This document shows, piece by piece, positions 17,585 through 25,600 of a DNA stretch of 64,000 nucleotides. The stretch lies in NCBI GenBank assembly GCA_910574715.1, contig CAJTCH010000018.1:21019-85018 (forward strand). Direction: 5' to 3'. Numbering within the stretch: position 1 is the stretch's first letter; each line of letters starts with the position of its first letter. Below the pieces are notes generated by a model. The model did no database searches, had not been told where the DNA came from, and was given only the letters and a program-made list of their open reading frames with translations. The position numbers and the translations under genes are program-made. This DNA comes from Lachnospiraceae bacterium. Its GTDB lineage: Bacteria > Bacillota > Clostridia > Lachnospirales > Lachnospiraceae.

Positions 17585-17956
17585 CTACCTCGTTACCGCG
17601 TCGAATTCTCTGCTTGTCCCCGACTCTATCTCCACAACGACCTTATTGGGGAGGCAGATAATACTCTCACGGTTCAGGGCGATCGGCTTCTGATGGACAC
17701 AGAGTTGGTCCGGGCAGTCCGCTTCCAGCATAGAAGCCTTCCCGTTCCTGATAAGAAGGACGTTCGTCCCCCCGTTGATCTCATACTCCCCTTCTTCCGA
17801 CAGATTGTATGTATCCTGTATCGCACCCTCTATCTTAACGATCACCCGGTTCGCACCCTTCCCGCCGATAAATATATGGACAAGGACCGTAAGCCATGCT
17901 ACGCATATGATGATCATGATCAAAACCCAATCCTTCTTCTTCAAACCAGTCTTCAT
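17585..17956 (-). CDS. NusG domain II-containing protein
   Basis: A 123-residue protein. One N-terminal membrane helix (about 10-28, WVLIMIIICVAWLTVLVHIF) anchors an extracytoplasmic NusG domain II fold with the conserved segment LEADCPDQLCVHQKPI and ICLPNKVVVEIES. The paired Cys in CPDQLC is conserved in the family. It is not a transcription factor; such proteins lie beside Gx membrane proteins and ApbE/FMN-binding systems. GGTGG lies before the ATG. Confidence 0.9.
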   Translation of the reverse strand: MKTGLKKKDWVLIMIIICVAWLTVLVHIFIGGKGANRVIVKIEGAIQDTYNLSEEGEYEINGGTNVLLIRNGKASMLEADCPDQLCVHQKPIALNRESIICLPNKVVVEIESGTSREFDAVTR

Positions 17957-18065
17957 ATCTATCCACCTTTCCGCCTTACTGTTGCCTCAACTCGTCTGCA
18001 CCGAACAGCAACATCTCAAAAAACATTTTAACACAAGAAATCCATCTCTTCAACCACATGTTCGA

Positions 18066-18093
18066 TTGCATATCTTCTTTTTTATGTTATAAT
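18066..18093 (+). promoter_or_regulatory. Sigma-A promoter of apbE
   Basis: TTGCAT (18066-18071), 16-base spacer, perfect TATAAT (18088-18093), about 55 bases upstream of the chosen ATG. No other gene lies on this strand nearby. Confidence 0.7.
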
Positions 18094-18147
18094 GGTTACA
18101 GTTCAGGCGCAAAATTAACAGAAATGATGATCGAGGTATACTATCCC

Positions 18148-19140
18148 ATGAGACATAAGAGACTAGCTGCAGCAATTACATCTATTGCCATTCTTCTGTC
18201 CGGGTGTTCCGGGCTTCCAAGAGAGCGGGACCAGATCTACACGGACACGCTTTTTGATACGGTGATCCGCATTGAGATCCTTGATTCCGTTGACGATGAT
18301 GTATTAAAAGGCTGCGAAGAGATTTGCAAGAAATATGACGCCATGTTTTCCAATAAGATCGAAGACAGCGAGATCTCCCGGATCAACGCCGCAGGCGGCA
18401 ACCCGGTCGAAGTATCCGGCGAGACGGTCAAGCTGATTAAGAAGGCTCTCTACTACAGTGATTTCTCCAACGGACTTTTTGATATTACCATCGCTCCCGT
18501 ATCCAATCTATGGGATTTCCATTCAGAGACGCCGGCTCCTCCTCCGCCGGAGGTCTTGAATGAAGCAGCAAGCCACGTTGATTATAAGAATATTATTGTG
18601 AAGGACAATACGATCCAGCTTAAGGATCCTCATGCCTCCATCGACGTGGGCGGCATCGCCAAAGGATATATCGCAGACCGCCTCAAGGAATACCTGAAAG
18701 AACAGGACGTCAGGCACGCCATCATCAACCTGGGGGGCAACGTTCTTGCAATGGGCAGCCGGCTTGACGGTTCCGACTACAACATCGGTATCCAGAAGCC
18801 CTTCGACGATGCGGGAGAACCGATCACCTCTGTCCGGATCTCCAACAAGTCCGTCGTGACCTCAGGAACCTACCAGCGCTACTTCAAAGCAGACGGTAAG
18901 CTATATCACCACATCCTGGATCCTAACACGGGACTTCCCTGTGAGAACAGCCTTAACAGCGTTACGGTCATCACCGATTCGTCGCTCACCGCCGACGCGT
19001 TGAGCACTACCTGCTTTCTGCTCGGACTTGACAAGAGTATGCAGCTCATCGACCAGTTAGACAACGTGGACGCCGTCTTCATCACTAAGGACAATAAGAT
19101 CCACTATTCCAAGAATTTTCAGCACAAGATCAAGAAATAA
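18148..19140 (+). CDS. apbE: FAD:protein FMN transferase (ApbE lipoprotein)
   Basis: From MRHKRLAAAI the protein has 330 residues, with a lipoprotein signal ending in the lipobox LLSGC. ApbE signatures are DTLFDTVIRIEIL, DVGGIAKGYIADRL, INLGGNVLAMGS and TVITDSSLTADALSTTCFLLG. It transfers FMN from FAD to a threonine in FMN-binding domains outside the membrane. The targets expected here are RnfG (SGATITS) and RnfD (TGPTPL), encoded 4-5 kb downstream in the facing operon. The start at 18148 is chosen over an upstream ATG because the signal peptide begins there and GAGGT precedes it. It stands alone on the plus strand, ending in a strong hairpin. Confidence 0.95.
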   Translation: MRHKRLAAAITSIAILLSGCSGLPRERDQIYTDTLFDTVIRIEILDSVDDDVLKGCEEICKKYDAMFSNKIEDSEISRINAAGGNPVEVSGETVKLIKKALYYSDFSNGLFDITIAPVSNLWDFHSETPAPPPPEVLNEAASHVDYKNIIVKDNTIQLKDPHASIDVGGIAKGYIADRLKEYLKEQDVRHAIINLGGNVLAMGSRLDGSDYNIGIQKPFDDAGEPITSVRISNKSVVTSGTYQRYFKADGKLYHHILDPNTGLPCENSLNSVTVITDSSLTADALSTTCFLLGLDKSMQLIDQLDNVDAVFITKDNKIHYSKNFQHKIKK

Positions 19141-19154
19141 TTATATAACGATAA

Positions 19155-19188
19155 TAAGAGAGACTGTCCGTATCGGCAGTCTCTCTTA
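19155..19188. terminator. Bidirectional terminator between apbE and the Q/N/Y-rich gene
   Basis: A 12-bp stem TAAGAGAGACTG/CAGTCTCTCTTA with a ten-base loop lies between two convergent stops. A and T tracts flank it on both sides, so it probably serves both genes. Confidence 0.8.
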
Positions 19189-19201
19189 TATTGCACTGTC
19201 T

Positions 19202-19813
19202 CTAATAGTAGAACCCGCTTCTGAAGATCATGGTTCCGAACATCGCGATAAAGATCAGGTAGATCACAAGAACCACGCCCATCATGATCAACTGGGCACG
19301 ACAGAAGTTCCTGCGGTTCACATTCGTCGTCTTGCTGAACGCCCACACGAAATACAGCACGATACCCACACACGGGATCATCGCCGCCAACAGTGTGAGC
19401 AGCCAGTCTCCCATGGTCATCGGTGAAGTGTCCTGTCCCGGCTCATAGATCTGATTATTGTTCCCGGTATTATAACTATAGTTATCCTGATAGTTATATC
19501 CATTGTTCTGATTGTAATTATAACTGCCGTTCTGGTTCTGCTGGCTGTAATTATAACCGCTGTTCTGCTGTCCATAATTATAACCGTTGCTCTGCTGGTT
19601 ATAATTATACGCGCTCTGCTGGCTGTTCTGATTCTGGCTCGCATACTGGTACTGCTGGTAATTCGTCTGCTGTCCCGCATTCGGATCTGTATACTGGTTC
19701 TGGTTATCAGAAGCGCCCGTATTCAGGCTCATAGAATCATTCCCCGCCAAGTCTCCTGTCGGCTGACCGGAAGTCTCATTCTCCTTCGGTGTATTATCAT
19801 AATTATTGTCCAT
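19202..19813 (-). CDS. Membrane protein with a Q/N/Y-rich repetitive N-terminal domain
   Basis: A 203-residue protein. Residues 1-130 are low complexity, almost entirely Gln, Asn, Tyr, Ser and Gly, with recurring units such as YNYNQQSNGYNYGQQNSGYN. The C-terminal 75 residues hold two membrane helices (WLLTLLAAMIPCVGIVLYFV and AQLIMMGVVLVIYLIFIAM) separated by a basic cytoplasmic segment NRRNFCRAQ. The C-terminal layout resembles small two-helix proteins common in Lachnospiraceae. No enzymatic motif is visible. The tail composition is prion-like, which suggests disordered or self-associating behaviour. Confidence 0.8.
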   Translation of the reverse strand: MDNNYDNTPKENETSGQPTGDLAGNDSMSLNTGASDNQNQYTDPNAGQQTNYQQYQYASQNQNSQQSAYNYNQQSNGYNYGQQNSGYNYSQQNQNGSYNYNQNNGYNYQDNYSYNTGNNNQIYEPGQDTSPMTMGDWLLTLLAAMIPCVGIVLYFVWAFSKTTNVNRRNFCRAQLIMMGVVLVIYLIFIAMFGTMIFRSGFYY

Positions 19814-19870
19814 CGTAATATCCTCCTATTTATGGTATCGCCCCCTCTCTTCGTTCGGCGGCACGTCGTC

Positions 19871-19906
19871 GGAAGGCATCTTAAAAATGCTTCGCATTTG
19901 CCTTCC
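19871..19906 (-). terminator. Structured 3' end of the rnf/DUF2752 transcript
   Basis: Nested inverted repeats: GGAAGGCA with TGCCTTCC outside, and AAATGC-TTC-GCATTT inside. On the minus strand the inner stem is followed by TTTTT, so it can end the rnf operon, about 35 bases after the DUF2752 stop. Confidence 0.55.
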
Positions 19907-19940
19907 TCCTCATTCTACCACGGAAAGCTTGTAATTTCAA

Positions 19941-20378
19941 TCACCGTAACATCCGTCCGGACAAAAATCGCAGTAAATTCCTCTCATAATAGCTCATTGG
20001 CGGCTCTCCCGGGAAATACATCCACATCCTCCACCCATAGAACAGGATCACCAGAACCATGAGCACAGTAAGCCCTGCCTTAAGCTTCTTTCCCATCCGG
20101 CGCCCCATGATATAACGGTTCCATCCAAACACTGCAATATACCCTGCGATCGGATAGATAAAGGGATGGATCCGGTACGCGCCGGCAAGGTCAAGCCTAA
20201 GCAGCGCGAACCCCGCCCTCGTAAGCCCGCAGCCCGGACAGGGAAGCCCTGTCACCATCACCATCGGACATAAGCTGTACAGGAAATATCTCCCCAACGC
20301 AAAATAGGCGATTATTATTATAATCGCCCATTTTATGTCTTTTATGTCTTTCCACAATAATTTTAAAGCACGTCTCAT
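19941..20378 (-). CDS. DUF2752 domain membrane protein
   Basis: A 145-residue protein with about three membrane helices and the family motif MVTGLPCPGCGLTRAGFALL, containing two closely spaced cysteines (CPGC) and TR. DUF2752 proteins are small membrane proteins of unknown function, often near respiratory or lipid genes. It starts 9 bases after rnfB on the same strand, so it is probably co-transcribed with the Rnf complex. Confidence 0.88.
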   Translation of the reverse strand: MRRALKLLWKDIKDIKWAIIIIIAYFALGRYFLYSLCPMVMVTGLPCPGCGLTRAGFALLRLDLAGAYRIHPFIYPIAGYIAVFGWNRYIMGRRMGKKLKAGLTVLMVLVILFYGWRMWMYFPGEPPMSYYERNLLRFLSGRMLR

Positions 20379-20387
20379 CCGCGTCCC

Positions 20388-21179
20388 CTACAAAATCGCC
20401 TTCTTCGGACACTTCTCAGCACATTTGCCGCAATTGGTACACTTCTCCGGGTCAATGTGCGCGACATTGCCTTCAACCTTGATGGCGTCGGATTCACAGA
20501 CCTTCTCACACATCTTACAGCCGATACATCCAACGGAGCATGCCTTCATCACATCCTTGCCCTTGTCGTGAGAGCTGCAGGCAACCAGATGCTTCTGGTC
20601 GTACGGTACAAGCTCTATAAGCTTCTTCGGACACGCGGCGATACACTTGCCGCAGGCCTTACACTCTTCCTTATCCACAACGGCAACGCCATCCACAACA
20701 TGGATCGCGTCAAACGGACACGCCTTCACACAGCTTCCCTCGCCGAGACATCCGTAATTACAGGACTTCGGACCTCCCGCCTGCATCATGTTGACCACCA
20801 CGCAGTCGTTCAATCCATAATACTCATAGTCCTTGCCAGCCTTATCACAGGTTCCGGCACATTTGACGAATGCAACCTGACGCGCCTGCGCCCCTGCCTC
20901 GACGCCCATGATCGCGCCGATCTTCTCCGCAACCGGCGCGCCGCCTACCGGACAGCCGCCGATCTCCGCCTCGCCTTTGACGATAGCCGCCGCAAGTCCG
21001 GAACATCCGGCATATCCGCAGCCGCCGCAGTTATTGCCCGGAAGCACGCCAAGGATCGCCTCTTCTCTCTCATCAACCTCTACTGCAAATTTCTTGCCTG
21101 CCACACCAAGGAACACACCAATGAACAAACCGGTGCCGCCCACGATCACAGCAGCAATGATAATACCTGTAACACTCAT
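20388..21179 (-). CDS. rnfB: Electron transport complex subunit RnfB
   Basis: 263 residues. One N-terminal membrane helix (about 5-26) is followed by the Fe-S domain with NNCGGCGYAGCSGLA, then several ferredoxin-type motifs: GSCVKACP, CKACGKCIAACP, CIGCKMCEKVC and CTNCGKCAEKCP. RnfB accepts electrons from reduced ferredoxin on the cytoplasmic side. It is the last Rnf gene, a position typical of clostridial rnfCDGEAB operons. Confidence 0.97.
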   Translation of the reverse strand: MSVTGIIIAAVIVGGTGLFIGVFLGVAGKKFAVEVDEREEAILGVLPGNNCGGCGYAGCSGLAAAIVKGEAEIGGCPVGGAPVAEKIGAIMGVEAGAQARQVAFVKCAGTCDKAGKDYEYYGLNDCVVVNMMQAGGPKSCNYGCLGEGSCVKACPFDAIHVVDGVAVVDKEECKACGKCIAACPKKLIELVPYDQKHLVACSSHDKGKDVMKACSVGCIGCKMCEKVCESDAIKVEGNVAHIDPEKCTNCGKCAEKCPKKAIL

Positions 21180-21193
21180 CGTTATGCCCCCTC

Positions 21194-21769
21194 CTATATC
21201 AGTCCTGAGAATCCGCAGAACGCGATCGCCATAAGTGTTGCCGTTACCAGCACGATCGGCGTCCCCTGGAAGGACTCTGAAATGTCGTTGTATTCGATCT
21301 TCTCACGGATTCCTGCCATGATCACGATAGCGATCAGGAATCCCACAGATGTTCCGATACCGTTGATCACACCCTGAAGAATGCTGTATTCCTTCTGAAC
21401 GTTGGTAAGCGCCACGCCAAGCACGGCACAGTTCGTGGTGATCAGCGGCAGATATACGCCGAGCGCATTGTATAACGGCGGCATCGCCTTCTTAAGGAAC
21501 ATCTCTACGAACTGAACCAGCGCCGCGATGATCAGGATGAATACGATGGTCTGCAGATATTCAAATCCTAACGGCATCAGGATAAACTTGTAGATCAAAC
21601 TTGTTACCAATGAAGCTATCGTGATAACGAACACTACCGCTCCGCCCATACCCGCAGCGGTATCCACCTTCTTGGATACCCCAAGGAACGGACAGATTCC
21701 CAAGAACTGGCTGAGTACAACGTTATTCACAAGAGCCGAGCCTATCGCAATGATCAATAATTCTTTCAT
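21194..21769 (-). CDS. rnfA: Electron transport complex subunit RnfA
   Basis: 191 residues with six membrane helices. Conserved segments include NNVVLSQFLGICPFLGVSKK near the N-terminus and LPLITTNCAVLGVAL in the middle, each with the conserved cysteine. RnfA and RnfE are homologous inverted-topology partners thought to hold a membrane Fe-S centre and form part of the ion path. The spacing to rnfB is 14 bases. Confidence 0.97.
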   Translation of the reverse strand: MKELLIIAIGSALVNNVVLSQFLGICPFLGVSKKVDTAAGMGGAVVFVITIASLVTSLIYKFILMPLGFEYLQTIVFILIIAALVQFVEMFLKKAMPPLYNALGVYLPLITTNCAVLGVALTNVQKEYSILQGVINGIGTSVGFLIAIVIMAGIREKIEYNDISESFQGTPIVLVTATLMAIAFCGFSGLI

Positions 21770-21782
21770 CTATGTACTCCTC

Positions 21783-22508
21783 CTATTCCTCATTTCCTGT
21801 CGGGAAGACCTTCCCGCCGCACGCACTGTTACCGCAGGAAGCACATCCTTCGCCGCATCCCGCCGCTTCCGGCACCTTCTTGCCCTTCTTCGCGGCATTG
21901 TTCCTTACCTTGTTCTGCAGCGCTACAAGGAATGCAAGAACCAGGAACGCACCCGGCGGAAGGATGAAGATGGTCACCGGCACATAACCGCCCTTACCTG
22001 CGGCAGCGTCTGCCAGAGGAAGGAGCTGCTGGCCGAAGATCGCGCCCGTACCGATCACCTCACGCACGATACCGATCGCGGTAAGACCCACGGTAAATCC
22101 AAGCCCCATACCGACACCGTCGAAGATGGACGGAAGAACCGGGTTCTTGGACGCATAACTCTCGGCACGGCCAAGGATGATACAGTTCACTACGATTAGC
22201 GGAATGTACAGTCCAAGCGAAGCATACAGGCTTGGAACGAAACCTTCCAGAAGGAACTGTACAATCGTTACGAATGACGCCACGACTACGATGAACGCCG
22301 GCATTCTGACAGAATCCGGAATGATCTTACGCAGCATGGAGATCAGCATATTCGACAGCACAAGTACGACCGTCGTAGACAGACCCATACCTACGCCGTT
22401 GATGGCGGACGTCGTTACCGCCAGGGTCGGACACATACCCAGCATCAGAACGAAGGTAGGGTTCTCTTTGACCAGACCGTTATAGATTCTTTCGGTACAA
22501 TTATTCAT
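21783..22508 (-). CDS. rnfE: Electron transport complex subunit RnfE
   Basis: 241 residues, six membrane helices, homologous to RnfA. The segments NPTFVLMLGMCPTLAVTTSA and IPLIVVNCIILGRAES carry the paired cysteines. The C-terminal tail is Cys- and Gly-rich (AAGCGEGCASCGNSACGG), longer than in gamma-proteobacterial RnfE. Such a tail with five cysteines could bind metal and is worth comparing with related species. Confidence 0.96.
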   Translation of the reverse strand: MNNCTERIYNGLVKENPTFVLMLGMCPTLAVTTSAINGVGMGLSTTVVLVLSNMLISMLRKIIPDSVRMPAFIVVVASFVTIVQFLLEGFVPSLYASLGLYIPLIVVNCIILGRAESYASKNPVLPSIFDGVGMGLGFTVGLTAIGIVREVIGTGAIFGQQLLPLADAAAGKGGYVPVTIFILPPGAFLVLAFLVALQNKVRNNAAKKGKKVPEAAGCGEGCASCGNSACGGKVFPTGNEE

Positions 22509-22527
22509 CTTAACTACCTCCTATTCT

Positions 22528-23109
22528 TTATTGAAATGCAGCTTGATAATATCCAAGCGCCGCATTGACCGCACCCGTCACAGATCTGGACGTGATGGTC
22601 GCACCGCTTAACGCGTCGATGGGTTCTCCATCCCCGCCGTCCTTGGATACTGCAAACTTCTCTGCCTGTTTCCCTTCATACTGCCCATAGAAAGCGGGCT
22701 CCGTGGCCTTCATTCCAAGACCTGCCGTCTCACTGATGGACAGGATCGATACGCCGTTCACCGTACCGTCGCTGGTGATACCAACCGTCACCTGAATACT
22801 GCCGCCGAAGCCGTCCTTATCCGTCGCAGTAACGACATATCCCATATCGCCCACGGTACAGGCTTCATCGACAGTCCCGTTGACTCCCATATCGGCGATC
22901 GCCGCATCCGCGGCTGCCTGGTCAATCTCAACCTGTTCAAAATCATTGATATCCGCTTCCGGGAATACCTTCTGCCAAGCTTCTTTCTTGGCCGTCTCCT
23001 GAGCCTGGGCGATCGGAGCCTTCGTAATCTCATACACAAGACCAAGGCCAAGGCCGGCAACCAGAGTGATCGCCGTCAGGATCAATGTGTTTTTCAGAAT
23101 CTTATTCAT
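22528..23109 (-). CDS. rnfG: Electron transport complex subunit RnfG (FMN-binding)
   Basis: 193 residues with an N-terminal membrane anchor (about 8-26) and an extracytoplasmic FMN-binding domain. The flavinylation motif DALSGATITS near residue 170 supplies the threonine that carries phosphoester-linked FMN, added by ApbE. It transfers electrons between the membrane subunits and RnfC/RnfD. Its start codon overlaps the last base of rnfD. Confidence 0.97.
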   Translation of the reverse strand: MNKILKNTLILTAITLVAGLGLGLVYEITKAPIAQAQETAKKEAWQKVFPEADINDFEQVEIDQAAADAAIADMGVNGTVDEACTVGDMGYVVTATDKDGFGGSIQVTVGITSDGTVNGVSILSISETAGLGMKATEPAFYGQYEGKQAEKFAVSKDGGDGEPIDALSGATITSRSVTGAVNAALGYYQAAFQ

Positions 23110-24059
23110 TATTTCTCTCCTCCTTTACCGAATGGTTTTGGAAGAGTAACTCTCTCGATCAACGGCACTAAGAGGTTGCTGATGATGATCGCATAAGATA
23201 CGCCTTCCGCGGAACCGCCGAAGAGACGGAACAGACCGGTCAGGATACCGAGAAGCGCGCCGTAGACAAGCTGTCCTCTCTTCGTGATCGGCGAGGTTAC
23301 ATAATCAGTCGCCATAAACCATGCACCGAGCATCAGACCGCCTCCGCAAAGATGCGCGGTAATATACTGCGGATCGAAAAATCCGATATTCGGATTCGCA
23401 AAATGTCCGAATATACCGACAAATATAACAAATGACACAATATAGGTTCCAGGGATCCGAAGATCGATGATGCCCAAAAGGATCAGGAAGATCGCTCCAA
23501 TGATGATCGCGATCACCGACGTCTCACCGATCGTTCCCGGAATCCGTCCAAGCAGCATGCTCATGCTGTCAACCGTTTCACCGCCCTTTAACTGTGCCAG
23601 CGGTGTCGGTCCTGTTACTCCGTCATAGACAAATGTAGTCATCTGGCTTGTAAATGATATCAGCAGGAAACACCTTGCACCGAGAGCCGGGTTCATGAAG
23701 TTCTGTCCCAGTCCTCCAAAGAGCTGCTTCACGATCAGGATCGCAAAGACGCCGCCCAGCACGCCCATCCACCAGGGTGCGGATGCAGGCATATTAAGCC
23801 CCAGTAATAATCCGGTAACCACCGCACTGAAATCATTCACGGTGATCTTCTTGTGCATTAATTTCTCATATATGTATTCTGTCAGGACAGATGACGCCGT
23901 CGTACAGATCAGCATCACAAGCGCTGACACTCCAAAGTTCCATACGCCAAAGGCAGAAGCCGGCAGCAATGCGATCGTCACATAGAGCATGATATTGGCT
24001 GAAGTAACTTTGGAACGTATGTGTGGTGAAGATGACATTTTCAACTTGTTTTCACTCAC
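23109..24059 (-). CDS. rnfD: Electron transport complex subunit RnfD
   Basis: 316 residues with about nine to ten membrane helices. The covalent FMN site is expected at the Thr in DGVTGPTPLAQLK (near residue 145). Other family features are NPALGARCFLLISF and GGLMLGAWFMATDYVTSPIT. RnfD is the main membrane subunit linked to ion translocation. Whether this complex pumps sodium or protons cannot be read from sequence here; a Na+-coupled decarboxylase elsewhere in the window makes sodium plausible. Confidence 0.97.
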   Translation of the reverse strand: MSENKLKMSSSPHIRSKVTSANIMLYVTIALLPASAFGVWNFGVSALVMLICTTASSVLTEYIYEKLMHKKITVNDFSAVVTGLLLGLNMPASAPWWMGVLGGVFAILIVKQLFGGLGQNFMNPALGARCFLLISFTSQMTTFVYDGVTGPTPLAQLKGGETVDSMSMLLGRIPGTIGETSVIAIIIGAIFLILLGIIDLRIPGTYIVSFVIFVGIFGHFANPNIGFFDPQYITAHLCGGGLMLGAWFMATDYVTSPITKRGQLVYGALLGILTGLFRLFGGSAEGVSYAIIISNLLVPLIERVTLPKPFGKGGEK

Positions 24060-24092
24060 GTTTGTTCACCTCTTCCTCTTCTATTAGATTCT

Positions 24093-25412
24093 TTATTTCT
24101 TCTTGCGGTTCGCAAGCGCGATCTTTCTCATGGAACCGATCGCCTGCTTAAGCGGCCGTTTCGCCGGACACACAAAACTGCAGGAACCGCATTCCATACA
24201 CTCTAAGCCCTCGTGCTTCGTAAATGCCGCTTCATCCTGATGTTCCGCATAGTCCGCAAGCCTTGACGGGATCAGACGGCTCGGACAGGCGTCCACGCAG
24301 CGTCCGCAGTTGATACATGCCGTCGGCTCAAACTTTGCAACCTCGTCCTTCGTAAGACAGAGAATCGACGAAGAGGTCTTCGTGATCGGGACATCCAGAG
24401 TAAACATAGAGAATCCCATCATCGGTCCGCCTGAGATCACCTTCTCAGGTTCGCTCTTATATCCGCCGGCAGCCTCGATCAGCTCTGCCTGATTAAGCCC
24501 GAACGGAACCCGGAAGTTCCCCGGTTCGTTCACGGCGTCGCCGCTTACTGTGGTCACGCGCTCCATGGACGGACGGCCTTCCGCTACGGCCTCATAGATA
24601 CTGATGATCGTCGCTACGTTATCAACCACGCATCCCGCGTCTGCCGGAAGCATCGCGGAATTGATCGCCCTTCCTGTCGTCGCGTAGATAAGCTGACGCT
24701 CACCGCCCTGCGGATACTTCGTCTTAAGCGCAAGCACTTCGATCCGCGGTTCATCCTTCGTAAGCTCCCTGAGCTTCTCAATACAATCCGGCTTATTATC
24801 CTCTACCCCAAATATACCCTTCGCGTTGTCAAAGAGCTTAAGGATAATCTTCATACCGCCCACCAGCTTCTCCGGTATCTCCAGCATGCATCTGTAGTCA
24901 GCCGTGATATACGGCTCACATTCCGCGCAGTTCGCAATAATATAATCAATCTTATCCGGTTCCTTAGGCGAGAGCTTAACCCTGGTCGGGAATCCCGCAC
25001 CGCCCATACCTACAATTCCTGCATTGCCGATCGTATTCAAGATCTCTTCCTTCGTCATCTCGTCCAACGGTTTGACAGCCGGATATTCCACCTCTTCATA
25101 CTCACCGTCATTCTCAATGACAATACTGTTCACTGTCCCGCCTGTCGGATTCAGATGCGGCGCGATCGCCTTAACCTTACCGGATACAGACGCATAGATC
25201 GGCGCGGAGACGAAGCCTCCGGCTTCCGCTATCATCTGCCCCTTAAGGACACGGTCGCCTACCGCCACTACCGGACTGGCCGGAGCGCCGATATGCTGGG
25301 ATACCGGATATACCAGATCCCCTTTGGGTTTTACTTCGACAATGGCCTTCTCTTTTGCCAGGCTCTTGCCGTCATCCGGATGAATACCACCCTTAAAAGT
25401 TAACAATGCCAT
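24093..25412 (-). CDS. rnfC: Electron transport complex subunit RnfC (NADH-binding)
   Basis: 439 residues. The domain order is an N-terminal barrel (FKGGIHPDDGKSLAKEKAIV), a flavin/NADH-binding Rossmann-like part with GNAGIVGMGGAGFPTRVKLS, an SLBB-type region, and two 4Fe-4S motifs near the C-terminus (CINCGRCVDACP and CMECGSCSFVCP). RnfC reduces NAD+ at the cytoplasmic face. It is the first gene of the rnfCDGEAB operon. Confidence 0.97.
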   Translation of the reverse strand: MALLTFKGGIHPDDGKSLAKEKAIVEVKPKGDLVYPVSQHIGAPASPVVAVGDRVLKGQMIAEAGGFVSAPIYASVSGKVKAIAPHLNPTGGTVNSIVIENDGEYEEVEYPAVKPLDEMTKEEILNTIGNAGIVGMGGAGFPTRVKLSPKEPDKIDYIIANCAECEPYITADYRCMLEIPEKLVGGMKIILKLFDNAKGIFGVEDNKPDCIEKLRELTKDEPRIEVLALKTKYPQGGERQLIYATTGRAINSAMLPADAGCVVDNVATIISIYEAVAEGRPSMERVTTVSGDAVNEPGNFRVPFGLNQAELIEAAGGYKSEPEKVISGGPMMGFSMFTLDVPITKTSSSILCLTKDEVAKFEPTACINCGRCVDACPSRLIPSRLADYAEHQDEAAFTKHEGLECMECGSCSFVCPAKRPLKQAIGSMRKIALANRKKK

Positions 25413-25534
25413 CCCTTTTTTCCTTCCTTCCTTTTTACTCTTTATTACTATACATCAAAATTCCCCAATTATCCAGTAAATACGAGGATTTCTTTGTATA
25501 TTTCCGTGAACAACTTGTTGATTTTTTAACGCAT

Positions 25535-25562
25535 AAAAGATAGAGGCCGACAGGCCTCTATC
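25535..25562 (-). terminator. rpsA terminator
   Basis: The 10-bp stem GATAGAGGCC/GGCCTCTATC with a four-base loop is followed by TTTT on the minus strand, about 40 bases after the rpsA stop. It separates the ispH-rpsA unit from the rnf operon. Confidence 0.85.
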
Positions 25563-25600
25563 CAATAATCATGTAGTATTCCGTTGCCGTTGCCTTAACC

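Noticed and set aside
19423..19734. Cys/Tyr-rich ORF opposite the Q/N/Y repeat
   Set aside because: It is the complementary reading of the repeat region, with no ribosome site or family.
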